DNA of 53,130 bases from positions 1-53,130 of the forward strand of contig CAIMWS010000530.1 in assembly GCA_903845125.1 (NCBI GenBank). The letters run 5' to 3'. The position numbers and the translations under genes were made by a program. Shown here in pieces: positions 45,276 through 53,130 of the stretch; the stretch's first letter is position 1; every line of letters starts with the position of its first letter. The notes under the pieces are model-generated. The model made no database searches, was not told the origin of the DNA, and worked only from the letters and a program-made list of their open reading frames with translations. Source of the DNA: an uncultured Verrucomicrobiota bacterium. GTDB lineage: Bacteria > Verrucomicrobiota > Verrucomicrobiia > Limisphaerales > UBA1319.

Positions 45276-45668
45276 ATGGCTGGTGAGGATGGCAAATCCA
45301 CCCGGCTTGGCTCCTCCTTTCGCCGGTTGATCGGCACGGCATTAGCCTTGGTATCCAACCGCTTCGCCCTCCTGGCCACGGAACTAAGCCTGGAGAAATG
45401 GCGGGTATTGGAGATCTGTTTTTGGGGAGCTGTCTGCTGGTCCGCTGCATTAATTGCAATTATTCTGCTGACCGTGCTGGTCATCATGGCCGCCCCATCC
45501 GCATCGCGTTTAGAGGTGGTGGCCGCCTTGACCTCCATTTATGGATTGTCCGCCGTATGGGCTGCTTTGCGCATCCGTCAACGTGTTAAAAACTGGCCTC
45601 CGCCTTTTGCCGACAGCATTGATCAGCTTAAAAAGGACCGTGAATGTTTGCTGAATCGGAAATCGTAA
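45276..45668 (+). CDS. Phage-holin-superfamily/YqjE-like membrane protein
   Basis: 130 residues, starting 3 nt after the DUF883 stop. After a short N-terminal helix ('RLIGTALALVSNRFALLATE') come two transmembrane helices ('ICFWGAVCWSAALIAIILLT' and 'VVAALTSIYGLSAVWAALRI') and a polar tail ('FADSIDQLKKDRECLLNRK'). This is the Actinobacteria holin-X/YqjE pattern. It probably works in the membrane with its neighbours. 'Holin' is only a family name: no lysis genes are near. Confidence 0.85.
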   Translation: MAGEDGKSTRLGSSFRRLIGTALALVSNRFALLATELSLEKWRVLEICFWGAVCWSAALIAIILLTVLVIMAAPSASRLEVVAALTSIYGLSAVWAALRIRQRVKNWPPPFADSIDQLKKDRECLLNRKS

Positions 45669-45979
45669 AATTGCTGGAGCAAAAGCAAAGGTTGATCCAG
45701 GAGAGTGAGCTATTCCGGCTTGAACTGGCAGCGGAAACCGTGGCCCTCGTTCAAACTCGCTATTGGACTGGCCGCTTGAAAACCATCCTGCTCACCGCCG
45801 CTCCGGTGGCTGGATTCTTCCTGGCCCGCTCTTGGCGCGGCGAACGCAACCGGTGGTCTAGAACTTGGATTGTCTGGAAAACCTTCCAGAGAGCTTACAG
45901 CTTATGGAGGCTTTACAAAAAGTACTTCCAACGAGAATCCCAAGAACCCCGCGGTCCAAATCCCAATCCAATGCGGTAA
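45644..45979 (+). CDS. YqjK-like small protein
   Basis: 111 residues. ATG at 45644 lies inside the YqjE-like gene (25-nt overlap), with AAGGA just upstream, so translation is coupled. N-terminal helix 'LLEQKQRLIQESELFRLEL', then 'TILLTAAPVAGFFLARSWRG' as a single hydrophobic segment, and a basic tail 'RTWIVWKTFQRAYSLWRLY'. Identity with YqjK is by position, size and layout more than by sequence. Confidence 0.75.
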   Translation: MFAESEIVKLLEQKQRLIQESELFRLELAAETVALVQTRYWTGRLKTILLTAAPVAGFFLARSWRGERNRWSRTWIVWKTFQRAYSLWRLYKKYFQRESQEPRGPNPNPMR

Positions 45980-46024
45980 CCTCAGGGAATATTTTGTCGG
46001 CGGCCTTGGGAACAGCGAAAACCA

Positions 46025-46059
46025 AATAATCCCGGGAATAAGCAATTCCCGGGATTATT
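46025..46059. terminator. Strong bidirectional terminator
   Basis: AATAATCCCGGGAA and TTCCCGGGATTATT form a perfect 14-bp stem with a 7-nt loop (TAAGCAA), between the convergent YqjK-like and xylose-isomerase-like genes. On the minus strand it is followed by TTTGGTTTT, a reasonable U-rich tail. Confidence 0.8.
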
Positions 46060-46083
46060 GCTTAGGATCAAAAAGAGGAGTCC

Positions 46084-47121
46084 TTAGCCGAGCAGGTGGT
46101 CGATAACCATCTGGTCCAAGGCTTGGTAATTACGGTCAGCAATCAATTTTTGGGCTGCCGCATCGTCAAATGAACGCACTTTCTCCACCAATTTCAGGAA
46201 CGTCTTGCGGCTGTTGGCCAGGTGGTCTACCATATGTTCCGTCTTCGTCGCCCGGAATGAATGCACATCGAAGGCCACGCATTCGCCTTTGGCCCCGAAG
46301 TTGTTCCGCTCCAAAACCCGAACCTGGTTGAATGCCGAGCGCAGGTTGTTGCTTCCAAAAGGCTTGTCCTGGTCGAATTTCAACCCGTTTTGATCATTCA
46401 GGTGCACGGACCATAATTTGCCGAAAGACATCGCAAATTCCATTTCATCGGCCGGATCCAAACCAGCCAGAAATGCGTGCGCGGTTTCCACCAATCCGCC
46501 AACCCGCTTGGGATCGGAAGTCATGTGGGCGATGGCCATGGCGTGCCCCATGGTGGGAATGTAAGCCATATCCATCGGTTCGTTGGGCTTGGGTTCGATG
46601 GCGATGCGGATCTTCTTGTCGTAGGCCAGCATTTTATCCATGGCTTGAACGAGAAAATCCATGCTGCGTTTGCAGTTCTTGGCTTCCCGCAGGTAAGTTC
46701 CTTCCCGGGCCAGCCACAAAACGATCAGATCGCAATCCAGGATTTTCGCGATATCGATGCAACGCAAGCTGCGATCCACGGCGAATTTCCGGGCCTTGGC
46801 ATCGTTGCTGGTATATGCACCATCGATGGTCATGGGGCTGAACCAAAGGCGGGGCGCCACGATTTCCGCCAAAATACCGGCGTCATCAAGCTTCTTTTTG
46901 ACCTCTTTGGCCTCTTTGCGCATCTGTTCCGCAGATTTGCTGTCCAAATCAGGAACCACGTCGTCGTCATGAAACATCATGGCGTCGAAACCGAGTTCTT
47001 TGAGTTTCCCCAATTTCCAATCAAAGGTTTGCGGGGGACGCGTAGGGGGGCCGTAAGGATCAGCGCCTTCGCTGATGTTCCAGGGACCGAAACTGAATTT
47101 ATATTGCCGTTTGGTGCTCAT
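46084..47121 (-). CDS. Xylose-isomerase-like TIM-barrel protein
   Basis: 345 residues from the ATG at 47121 (MSTKRQYKFSFGPWNISEGA). It is closer to true xylose isomerase than the other two TIM barrels here: 'FDAMMFHDDDVVPD', metal site 'KIRIAIEPKPNEPMDMAYIP', 'WSVHLNDQNGLKFDQD' and 'VAFDVHSFRATKTE'. At 345 residues it is shorter than XylA type I/II (~385-440). An aldose-ketose isomerase role is likely; xylose itself is not proven. Monocistronic, divergent from the REC-metallohydrolase gene, with a strong terminator after it. Confidence 0.87.
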   Translation of the reverse strand: MSTKRQYKFSFGPWNISEGADPYGPPTRPPQTFDWKLGKLKELGFDAMMFHDDDVVPDLDSKSAEQMRKEAKEVKKKLDDAGILAEIVAPRLWFSPMTIDGAYTSNDAKARKFAVDRSLRCIDIAKILDCDLIVLWLAREGTYLREAKNCKRSMDFLVQAMDKMLAYDKKIRIAIEPKPNEPMDMAYIPTMGHAMAIAHMTSDPKRVGGLVETAHAFLAGLDPADEMEFAMSFGKLWSVHLNDQNGLKFDQDKPFGSNNLRSAFNQVRVLERNNFGAKGECVAFDVHSFRATKTEHMVDHLANSRKTFLKLVEKVRSFDDAAAQKLIADRNYQALDQMVIDHLLG

Positions 47122-47242
47122 ATGATTTCCGAGTTTAATGGCCGCATTCGGCTTAAACAAGCGTTATCTTGGGCATTTGCGCATTTGCCGGCGGTGAATA
47201 TGCTTGAGCGCCGTTCTTAAATCTGCTAAAAGTGCCCTCATA

Positions 47243-48577
47243 ATGACGAATCCACAGCCTGAGAAAACCCGTATCTTGGTGGCGGAAGATACGGAAGTGA
47301 TTTCCACTTTGATGGTCGAGCTTTTGCGGGAAAACGGATACTTGGTGGAATTGGCGTGTGATGGGGAAGAATGCCTCCAAAAGGCGCACTCCTTTTCGCC
47401 GGATTTGATTTTGCTCGACCTGATGATGCCCAAAATCCACGGGCAGGAAGTTTTGCGGAGGCTGAAAGAGGATGACCGGACCCAAAAAATTGAGGTGATT
47501 GTCTGCACGGCCAAAACTTACAAACAGGACCTCGACCAGGTTCGCAATTTCGGCGTGTATGACATCGTGTCAAAACCGTTCGATCCCAAGGAACTGTTGC
47601 ACGTGGTGGCCAGGCACCTGGCGTTGATGAAGGAAAATCAAGCCACCCAATCCCTTTCCCAAACTACGGATTCATACCAGCCAACCATCTCCTTGGACCG
47701 CTGTTTCTACCAGTTTTGGGGAACGCGCGGATCCATCCCGGTTTCCGGTCCGCGCTACGTTCGGCATGGGGGTAATACCGCCTGCCTTGAAGTGGGCGAT
47801 TCCACGACCAGCGTAGTCATTGACGCGGGCTCAGGCATCAGGGATTTGGGCCATAAACTGGCCCAGAAAGGGCCGCACAAGATTTACCTGTTCATCAGCC
47901 ACACCCACTGGGATCACATCCAGGGATTCCCCTTTTTTGCGCCCGCATACCTGCCAGGTTACGAGTTGATCATCTACGGCGTTCCCGTTTCCACCAACGG
48001 CAAAGATCTGCGTTCGCTTTTCCGCGGCCAGCTGGATGTCGATTATTTCCCAGTCAATTTCGAGGCCATGAAGGCCCACATTGAATTCCGCTCGCTGGCG
48101 GAGCAAAAGGTCCACATCGACGGCCTGGAAATTTCCTGGGAATACACCATCCATCCCGCCACCACCGTGGCTTTTTGCGTCAAAATGCATGGCCGGAAAT
48201 TGGCCTACCTCAGCGACAATGAGTTCCTTTACGGCTATCTCGGCTCGCCGGCTGAAATCAATTTGCACAGCCCCATAATCCAGCCTTCCAACAACCTGTT
48301 GCATCTTCTGATGGACGCCGATCTTTTGCTTTCGGAAGCGCAATATACCAACGATGAATACCAATCTAAAATTGGCTGGGGGCATACCTCCCTGTCCAAT
48401 GCGTGCTGTCTGGCCACTTTGACCCGCGCCAAACGCTGGGTCATCACCCACCATGACCCAGCCCACGACGATGATTTCCTGGCTCAAAAATTGAACCTCA
48501 CCCGGGAAATCCTCCGAAGACTGAACAATCCCATCGAGGTATTTCACGCCTACGATGGGTTGCTGGAATTCTTTTAG
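47243..48577 (+). CDS. Receiver domain fused to metallo-beta-lactamase-fold hydrolase
   Basis: 444 residues from the ATG at 47243. Residues ~8-130 are a CheY-like receiver ('RILVAEDTEVISTLMVELL', phospho-acceptor D59 in 'LILLDLMMPKIHG', 'VIVCTAKTY', 'DIVSKPFDPKELL'). After a short linker, ~160-444 is an MBL-fold domain with 'FWGTRGSIPVSGP', the metal motif 'SHTHWDHIQG' (H220, H222, D224, H225), 'LAYLSDNEF' and 'RAKRWVITHHDPAHDDDFL'. The domain resembles RNase Z/cyclic-nucleotide phosphodiesterase-type MBL proteins. It is probably a phosphorylation-controlled hydrolase of a small molecule or nucleotide. No histidine kinase gene is adjacent. Confidence 0.9.
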   Translation: MTNPQPEKTRILVAEDTEVISTLMVELLRENGYLVELACDGEECLQKAHSFSPDLILLDLMMPKIHGQEVLRRLKEDDRTQKIEVIVCTAKTYKQDLDQVRNFGVYDIVSKPFDPKELLHVVARHLALMKENQATQSLSQTTDSYQPTISLDRCFYQFWGTRGSIPVSGPRYVRHGGNTACLEVGDSTTSVVIDAGSGIRDLGHKLAQKGPHKIYLFISHTHWDHIQGFPFFAPAYLPGYELIIYGVPVSTNGKDLRSLFRGQLDVDYFPVNFEAMKAHIEFRSLAEQKVHIDGLEISWEYTIHPATTVAFCVKMHGRKLAYLSDNEFLYGYLGSPAEINLHSPIIQPSNNLLHLLMDADLLLSEAQYTNDEYQSKIGWGHTSLSNACCLATLTRAKRWVITHHDPAHDDDFLAQKLNLTREILRRLNNPIEVFHAYDGLLEFF

Positions 48578-48609
48578 AATTTCAATCGGAAGCCATCCTT
48601 GATGCCGGC

Positions 48610-49881
48610 TTACGCCTGCATGCCTTTAAGGTCGGCGTCCCATTTTTCATTCGCCTGGATCATCTGATCCCAGGTCACTTCGGCTCGCCGGTAAGCGGCC
48701 GTGCGGCCCAGGATGGTCGTTAAATTGCTCCGCACACTGGGCGCCACAGTGGCATTGGTGTGATCGCCCTGGACAATTTGCTCGTGGAAAGCCGCAATAT
48801 TGCGCACCGCCCCTTCCTGGTAAATGGCTTTGGTTTCCCCGCCATTATAGGGTTCTTCCCGGTTGGCGACGGTCACTTTGCCGCCATAATGGGTATCTAT
48901 GGTCCCTTCACTGCCATAGACACGGCATTGAATATCATCCCACCCAAATCCAACTTGTTTGGAGCTGAAACTCAGCAGCACATTGTTCGGATAATAATAA
49001 ATGACCGCAAAATGATCCCAACAACTGCCAAAATATTCCCGGGCGCGCCCGCCGTGCCCGTAAGCACTGAGCGGCGCGGCATTGAGAATCCACGCGGCGA
49101 CATCCAAGGCATGGATGTTCTGTTCGGTGATGATATCGCCCGAAAGAACGCGATCCGTGCCCCAAGCCCGCAGGCGAGCTTCGGAGCTTTGCGGATTTTT
49201 CCGGTATTGGGCATCCACTTGCTGGAAAATGGCCCCAGTTTGATAAGTGGCCTCGCCCGAAATAATCCGGCCAATGTCGCCACGGTGAACCCTTTTGACG
49301 GCTTCCTGGTAGGCGGGCATGGCCCGGGTTTGAAAATCCACCAGGAAACACAATTTTTTGGCCGTGGCTTTGGCGCCGCTTTCTTCAATAGTCATGCAAC
49401 CTGGAACGTCCACCGCAATCGGTTTCGCCACATAAACATGCCGGCCGGCCTCAACTGCCGCCGCCGCTTGTTCAGGATGGAAATAGGGCGGGCTTTGAAT
49501 TATGACCGCGTCCACGGTCTTCTGTTCCAACAATCGCAGATATCCTTTCAAGCCGGTATAACGCCGGCCAACCTCCACCTGAAAACGCTGCCCGGCGGCA
49601 TCCACCTTGTCCTGGAAATAATCATAAACGGCAGACACCTGGTAACCGCCATGCTTTTGGAACAAATCCGCTATCCATTGCCCGCGGCCCCCACATCCCA
49701 GCAAAGCCACGTTGATTTTGGAGTTCGCCTCGGCCCCTTTGACCTGGCCAGGTTGCACCAGGGAGCAGGCCACCACTGCCGCTCCGGTTTGAGCCAGAAA
49801 TTGCCGGCGGCTAAGGGAACTGGGATTTTCGGCATTTTGTGCCGGGCTGGCATTTGTTTGGTTTGGGCTTATTTCAATCAT
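48610..49881 (-). CDS. Tat-exported Gfo/Idh/MocA family oxidoreductase
   Basis: 423 residues from the ATG at 49881. A twin-arginine signal is clear ('SSLSRRQFLAQTGAAVVAC'). Then Rossmann fold 'INVALLGCGGRGQWIADLFQ', 'VYVAKPIAVDVPG' where the usual EKP is AKP, and C-terminal 'GDIITEQNIHALDVAAWIL'. The E-to-A change in the EKP motif is seen in many exported PVC members and leaves NAD-dependent catalysis uncertain; these proteins may carry a tightly bound cofactor folded before export. Located downstream of a tandem 11-bp repeat that may be its operator. Confidence 0.9.
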   Translation of the reverse strand: MIEISPNQTNASPAQNAENPSSLSRRQFLAQTGAAVVACSLVQPGQVKGAEANSKINVALLGCGGRGQWIADLFQKHGGYQVSAVYDYFQDKVDAAGQRFQVEVGRRYTGLKGYLRLLEQKTVDAVIIQSPPYFHPEQAAAAVEAGRHVYVAKPIAVDVPGCMTIEESGAKATAKKLCFLVDFQTRAMPAYQEAVKRVHRGDIGRIISGEATYQTGAIFQQVDAQYRKNPQSSEARLRAWGTDRVLSGDIITEQNIHALDVAAWILNAAPLSAYGHGGRAREYFGSCWDHFAVIYYYPNNVLLSFSSKQVGFGWDDIQCRVYGSEGTIDTHYGGKVTVANREEPYNGGETKAIYQEGAVRNIAAFHEQIVQGDHTNATVAPSVRSNLTTILGRTAAYRRAEVTWDQMIQANEKWDADLKGMQA

Positions 49882-50223
49882 ATATGTGTTTTGGATTTGA
49901 AATGGAGAGTCACAAAAACAGACTGCCCTGTCAACGTGAACAAAACGTGAACAATACCCATATGATTTACGATTGAAGCCGGGTTGCTGCACACGGGATG
50001 GAAGTGACTGTGCCACAAAGTTTTGCGAATGGCAAAAAACCAGCGACCAGGCCCGATTTGAACGCGGTGCGTAGCCAATGACGAAGGTCTCAGCCCAAAA
50101 GCCCCAGCCAGCACGACTGAGCTCCTGGCCTGAACAAGTCATGCACACGGCTTAACGAGAGGAAAAACCGGCTCCCGTCAAACAATCGATGGCGGGACAT
50201 CACCGTCACGATTCCGCGGGTAT
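49882..50223. other. Intergenic region between Tat oxidoreductase and uvrB
   Basis: 340 bp with no credible gene. It carries the promoter side of the Tat oxidoreductase and the tandem repeat at 49933-49954. The frames seen here are extensions or shadows. Confidence 0.4.
49933..49954 (-). promoter_or_regulatory. Tandem 11-bp direct repeat, candidate operator
   Basis: AACGTGAACAA occurs twice back to back (TTGTTCACGTT on the minus strand), 52-73 nt upstream of the Tat oxidoreductase start. The 11-bp period places both copies on the same DNA face, as for AraC-type or other direct-repeat regulators. Inference only. Confidence 0.4.
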
Positions 50224-52272
50224 TCACTTTTCTTTTGCTGGTTTCCTGGCTTTAGCCCGTTTGAGGGGGGGATATTTCATCGGCGTGGCTTTGGCGGGCG
50301 TCACCGGCAAGCCAGTGCCTCTTTTTAATTCCCGGATCTGATCCCTCAGGAGGGCAGCCTTTTCAAATTCCAGGTTATTGGACGCTTCCAGCATCTCGGC
50401 CTCCAACTGGCGGATGGTTTCCGTCACATCGAAATTGCCGCCGGCATCGTTTATGACGGACGCCGCCATGCTAAAACCCGGTTTGGCCCCGCCCAAACTC
50501 TCCTCCACGGGCCGGCTGACGCTCCGGGGAGTGATGCCGTGTTCCTGATTATAGGCCAGCTGCTTTTGCCTTCGATAATCGGCGATCGCCAGAAAATCCT
50601 TGATGCTGCCGGTCATCTTATCCGCGTAGAGGATGACCTCCCCATTTAAATGCCGGGCGGCCCGGCCTGCGGTCTGGATCAGGCTCGTGGTGGACCGTAA
50701 AAATCCTTCCTTGTCCGCGTCCAATATGGCCACCAGCGAAACCTCCGGCAAATCGAGTCCCTCCCGCAGCAGGTTGATCCCCACCAGCACGTCGAAGTCG
50801 CCTTTGCGCAAAGCGCGCAGGATCTCCACCCGTTCAATGGCGTCGATATCGCTGTGCAGATAACGGACATTGATGCTGAGATCCCGCAAATAATCGGTGA
50901 GTTCCTCGGCGGTGCGCTTGGTCAGGGTGGTTACCAGGATGCGCTCCCGCAGATCCACCCGTTGGCGAACAGCTTCTATCAGATCGTCAATCTGGCCTTT
51001 CAGCGGCTTGATCGTCACCTTGGGATCAATCAACCCAGTGGGCCGCACGATCTGCTCGATCACCCGGCCCTTGGCCCATTCGATCTCCCGGGAGGCGGGC
51101 GTGGCGCTCACGTAGATTGACTGGCCCTGCATTTGCTGGAATTCCTCAAAGTTCAGAGGCCGATTGTCCAGCGCGCTACACAACCTGAAACCATAATCCA
51201 CCAGGACTGTTTTGCGGGAACGATCCCCGGCATACATGCCCCCGATTTGCGGCAGCGTGACATGCGATTCATCAATCACCAGCAGGTAATCCGGCGGGAA
51301 AAAATCCAGCAAAGTGCAGGGACGTGATCCAGGTGGGCGCCCGCTCAGATGCCGGGAGTAATTTTCGATGCCGGAACAGAATCCCATTTCCAGCATCATC
51401 TCCAAGTCATATTCCGTGCGCGCCTTGATCCGCTGGGCTTCGATTAACTTATTGTGCTTTTCAAACCAGGCAATGCGGTCCGTCAACTCCTCGCGTATCG
51501 TCAATTGGGCGCGCTTGATTTTTTCCAGTGGCGTGACGAATTGCTTGGCCGGATAAAACGAGAATGCGGATAGCGATTCCAACCCACCTCCGGTGAGGGG
51601 ATCAAACCGCGTCAACCGATCAATCTGGTCCCCAAAAAACTCCACCCGCACCCCATCCTCGGCATAAGCCGGCCGCACCTCCACCGTGTCGCCACGCACC
51701 CGGAAATGGCCGCAGGCAAACTCAATGTCATTCCGCTCATATTGCAGGTCCACCAGGCGGCCGAGCAATTGGTCGCGGCTAAGCTCCTGGTTGAGCAGCA
51801 AGGTGATCACCATAGCCTCATAATCTTCCTTGCTGCCGACACCGTAAATGCAGGACACGCTGGCCACTACGATCACATCCCGCCGGGCAAATAGCGAACT
51901 CATGGTGGACAGGCGCAACCGTTCAATCTCCTCATTGATGCTGGAATCTTTTTCAATGAAGGTGTCCGTGCTCGGCAGATAGGCTTCGGGCTGATAGTAA
52001 TCGAAGTAGCTGACGAAATATTCCACCGCATTATCCGGGAAAAATCCCTTAAACTCGGCATAGAGCTGGGCCGCCAGCGTTTTGTTGTGGGATATCACCA
52101 AGGTTGGCCGGTTGATCCCGGCGATGACATTGGCGATCGTGAAGGTCTTGCCCGAGCCAGTAACCCCCAGCAATACCTGGTGCCGGTGTTCCGACAAAAT
52201 GCCTTCGGATAATTTCCGAACCGCCAGGGGCTGATCTCCCGCCAGCGGAAATGGCGCCTTTAATTGAAACAT
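50224..52272 (-). CDS. uvrB: UvrABC system protein B
   Basis: 682 residues, typical UvrB, the damage-verifying helicase-like subunit of nucleotide excision repair. Walker A 'LLGVTGSGKTFTIANVI', beta-hairpin region 'YFVSYFDYYQPEAYLPSTDT', 'LDFFPPDYLLVIDESHVTLP', helicase motifs 'ILVTTLTKRTAEELTDYLRD' and 'LVGINLLREGLDLPEVSLVA', 'QTAGRAARHLNGEVILYADK', and a C-terminal UVR motif ('EMLEASNNLEFEKAALLRDQ') with a basic tail. Start 52272 (MFQLKAPFPLAGDQPLAVRK). A 5-bp stem, CCGGT-TTTT-ACCGG at 52278-52291, sits right before the start. uvrA and uvrC are not in the window. Confidence 0.97.
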   Translation of the reverse strand: MFQLKAPFPLAGDQPLAVRKLSEGILSEHRHQVLLGVTGSGKTFTIANVIAGINRPTLVISHNKTLAAQLYAEFKGFFPDNAVEYFVSYFDYYQPEAYLPSTDTFIEKDSSINEEIERLRLSTMSSLFARRDVIVVASVSCIYGVGSKEDYEAMVITLLLNQELSRDQLLGRLVDLQYERNDIEFACGHFRVRGDTVEVRPAYAEDGVRVEFFGDQIDRLTRFDPLTGGGLESLSAFSFYPAKQFVTPLEKIKRAQLTIREELTDRIAWFEKHNKLIEAQRIKARTEYDLEMMLEMGFCSGIENYSRHLSGRPPGSRPCTLLDFFPPDYLLVIDESHVTLPQIGGMYAGDRSRKTVLVDYGFRLCSALDNRPLNFEEFQQMQGQSIYVSATPASREIEWAKGRVIEQIVRPTGLIDPKVTIKPLKGQIDDLIEAVRQRVDLRERILVTTLTKRTAEELTDYLRDLSINVRYLHSDIDAIERVEILRALRKGDFDVLVGINLLREGLDLPEVSLVAILDADKEGFLRSTTSLIQTAGRAARHLNGEVILYADKMTGSIKDFLAIADYRRQKQLAYNQEHGITPRSVSRPVEESLGGAKPGFSMAASVINDAGGNFDVTETIRQLEAEMLEASNNLEFEKAALLRDQIRELKRGTGLPVTPAKATPMKYPPLKRAKARKPAKEK

Positions 52273-52388
52273 GGCTGCCGGTTTTTACCGGTTTGGGCAA
52301 AACAATACTGCAACAAAAACTGCATCACACTTTATTAAGGACGCATCCCATGCGAAATGGGGGGGGCGACCCGCGACCCCATCACTTC

Positions 52389-53130
52389 TCAAAGATACTT
52401 TTTAATTAATAAACCCAGCCGGCGACGGGTGGCGGCCGGCCATTTGCTGCGCTCCGTAATGATGGCATGCTTCAAAGCTTCATGGCAGGCACAATTTGGA
52501 ACGGAGGGAAGGCGGGTGAGGACCTTGCCAATCACCAGCTTGGCCAAAGCAGCGTTTCGCTGGAGGTTGGCAATAATCATCTCCACCGTCACATGCGCTT
52601 CATCGGTTTTCCAGCAATCGTAGTCAGTCACCATGGCCAGGGTGGCATAGGCAATTTCCGCTTCGCGCGCACACCGGGCTTCCCCGAGGTTGGTCATGCC
52701 GATCACATCGAATCCTTGCTTGTGGTGCCATACGGATTCCGCCCGGGTGCTGAACGCTGGCCCCTCCATATTCAGATAGGTGCCGCCATCGTGAACCCTG
52801 GCTTTCAATTCGCGACAGGCGCTCAACAGTATTTGACGTAGCTCTTCGCAGATGGGATCAGCGAAGGCAATGTGCCCGGCGATTCCTTGTCCAAAAAAGG
52901 TGTGCTCGGCGGCTTTTTTTGTCCGGTCCACAAACTGGTTGGGCAAAACGACATCACAAGGCCGGTAACGTTGCTGCAAGGAGCCAACGGCGCTGACGGA
53001 AATGATCCAGCAGACACCGAGTTTTTTCAGGGCGTAAATATTCGCCCGGTGGTTGAGTTCACCCGGCAAGATGCAATGCCCGCGCGCATGGCGGGCCAGG
53101 AAGACCACTTCCCGATCTCCCAATTCACCC
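52389..53130 (-). CDS. mtnP: 5'-methylthioadenosine phosphorylase (N-terminus outside window)
   Basis: The frame is open to the window edge: codons before 53123 read G-E-L, as expected ahead of 'GDREVVFLARHARGH'. About 40-50 N-terminal residues are missing. MTAP/PNP-family motifs: 'LPGELNHRANIYALKKLGV', 'ISVSAVGSLQQRYRPCDVVL', 'GGTYLNMEGPAFSTRAESVW' and 'IGMTNLGEARCAREAEIAY' with 'VTDYDCW'. It splits methylthioadenosine into adenine and methylthioribose-1-phosphate. The 'MTNLGEA' and 'TDYDCW' signatures favour MTAP over inosine phosphorylase. Methionine salvage would complement metH at 39669. Separated from uvrB by 116 bp. Confidence 0.93.
   Translation of the reverse strand, partial: GELGDREVVFLARHARGHCILPGELNHRANIYALKKLGVCWIISVSAVGSLQQRYRPCDVVLPNQFVDRTKKAAEHTFFGQGIAGHIAFADPICEELRQILLSACRELKARVHDGGTYLNMEGPAFSTRAESVWHHKQGFDVIGMTNLGEARCAREAEIAYATLAMVTDYDCWKTDEAHVTVEMIIANLQRNAALAKLVIGKVLTRLPSVPNCACHEALKHAIITERSKWPAATRRRLGLLIKKYL

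Noticed and set aside
45276..45668. Phage lysis module suggested by the holin-superfamily protein
   Set aside because: Neighbours are DUF883 and YqjK-like genes; no endolysin, capsid or integrase is nearby.

Overview
The window looks like a chromosomal segment from a member of the Verrucomicrobiota, most plausibly a Limisphaerales/Pedosphaera-type bacterium. The evidence is family content and style, not a database match. It has many Gfo/Idh/MocA oxidoreductases and xylose-isomerase-like TIM barrels, secreted F5/8-type-C (discoidin) proteins, a propeller plus cytochrome-c protein related to hydrazine-synthase alpha, a GYF/DUF2939 membrane protein, a secreted N-terminal domain ending in a 'YPVRIDPTFSD' motif, and high-GC DNA with purine-rich ribosome binding sites. 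No tRNA, rRNA, CRISPR array, insertion sequence or prophage was recognised.

Layout. 1-1330 (minus): start of a large secreted protein, then a YdjY-domain gene broken by in-frame stops. 1331-1957: gene-free, with two copies of an ~82-bp repeat. 1958-9865: carbohydrate block with a discoidin/GH2 glycosidase, a class II aldolase, a divergent Gfo/Idh oxidoreductase, deoC and a TIM-barrel isomerase, followed by purM. 10947-15573: accessory patch with a decayed nucleotidyltransferase/antitoxin-like pair, two hypothetical proteins and a broken alpha/beta hydrolase. 15629-18919: secreted multihaem propeller protein. 19018-25670 (all minus): proS, a REC-PAS-PP2C regulator, a tandem nucleoside-diphosphate-kinase protein, a DUF5679 zinc ribbon and an acyl-CoA synthetase. 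26064-29104: fliD and flagellin with a textbook sigma-28 promoter and a CsrA-type leader. 29225-31348: isomerase and oxidoreductase operon. 31519-34815: glnB, a candidate replication origin, dnaA and an orphan ABC ATPase. 35007-39457: secreted six-hairpin-like protein, STAS protein, holA and a bifunctional-nuclease-family protein. 39669-44770: metH converging on a LeuC/HacA-type dehydratase. 44952-45979: a three-gene DUF883/YqjE/YqjK-like stress operon. 46084-53130: xylose-isomerase-like protein, REC-metallohydrolase fusion, Tat-exported oxidoreductase, uvrB and partial mtnP.

Together the genes suggest a motile, glycan-degrading heterotroph. Housekeeping genes (dnaA, holA, proS, purM, metH, uvrB) are interleaved with sugar isomerases and dehydrogenases that probably process released or modified sugars. 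Genes from about 19 to 31 kb are on the minus strand, while glnB, dnaA and the ABC ATPase point the other way. With DnaA-box-like 9-mers upstream of dnaA, this fits a replication origin near 32.1-32.4 kb. The most distinctive items are the flagellin control region, the degenerate/active tandem NDK with its zinc-ribbon partner, the receiver-metallohydrolase fusion, and several gene remnants in the first 16 kb.
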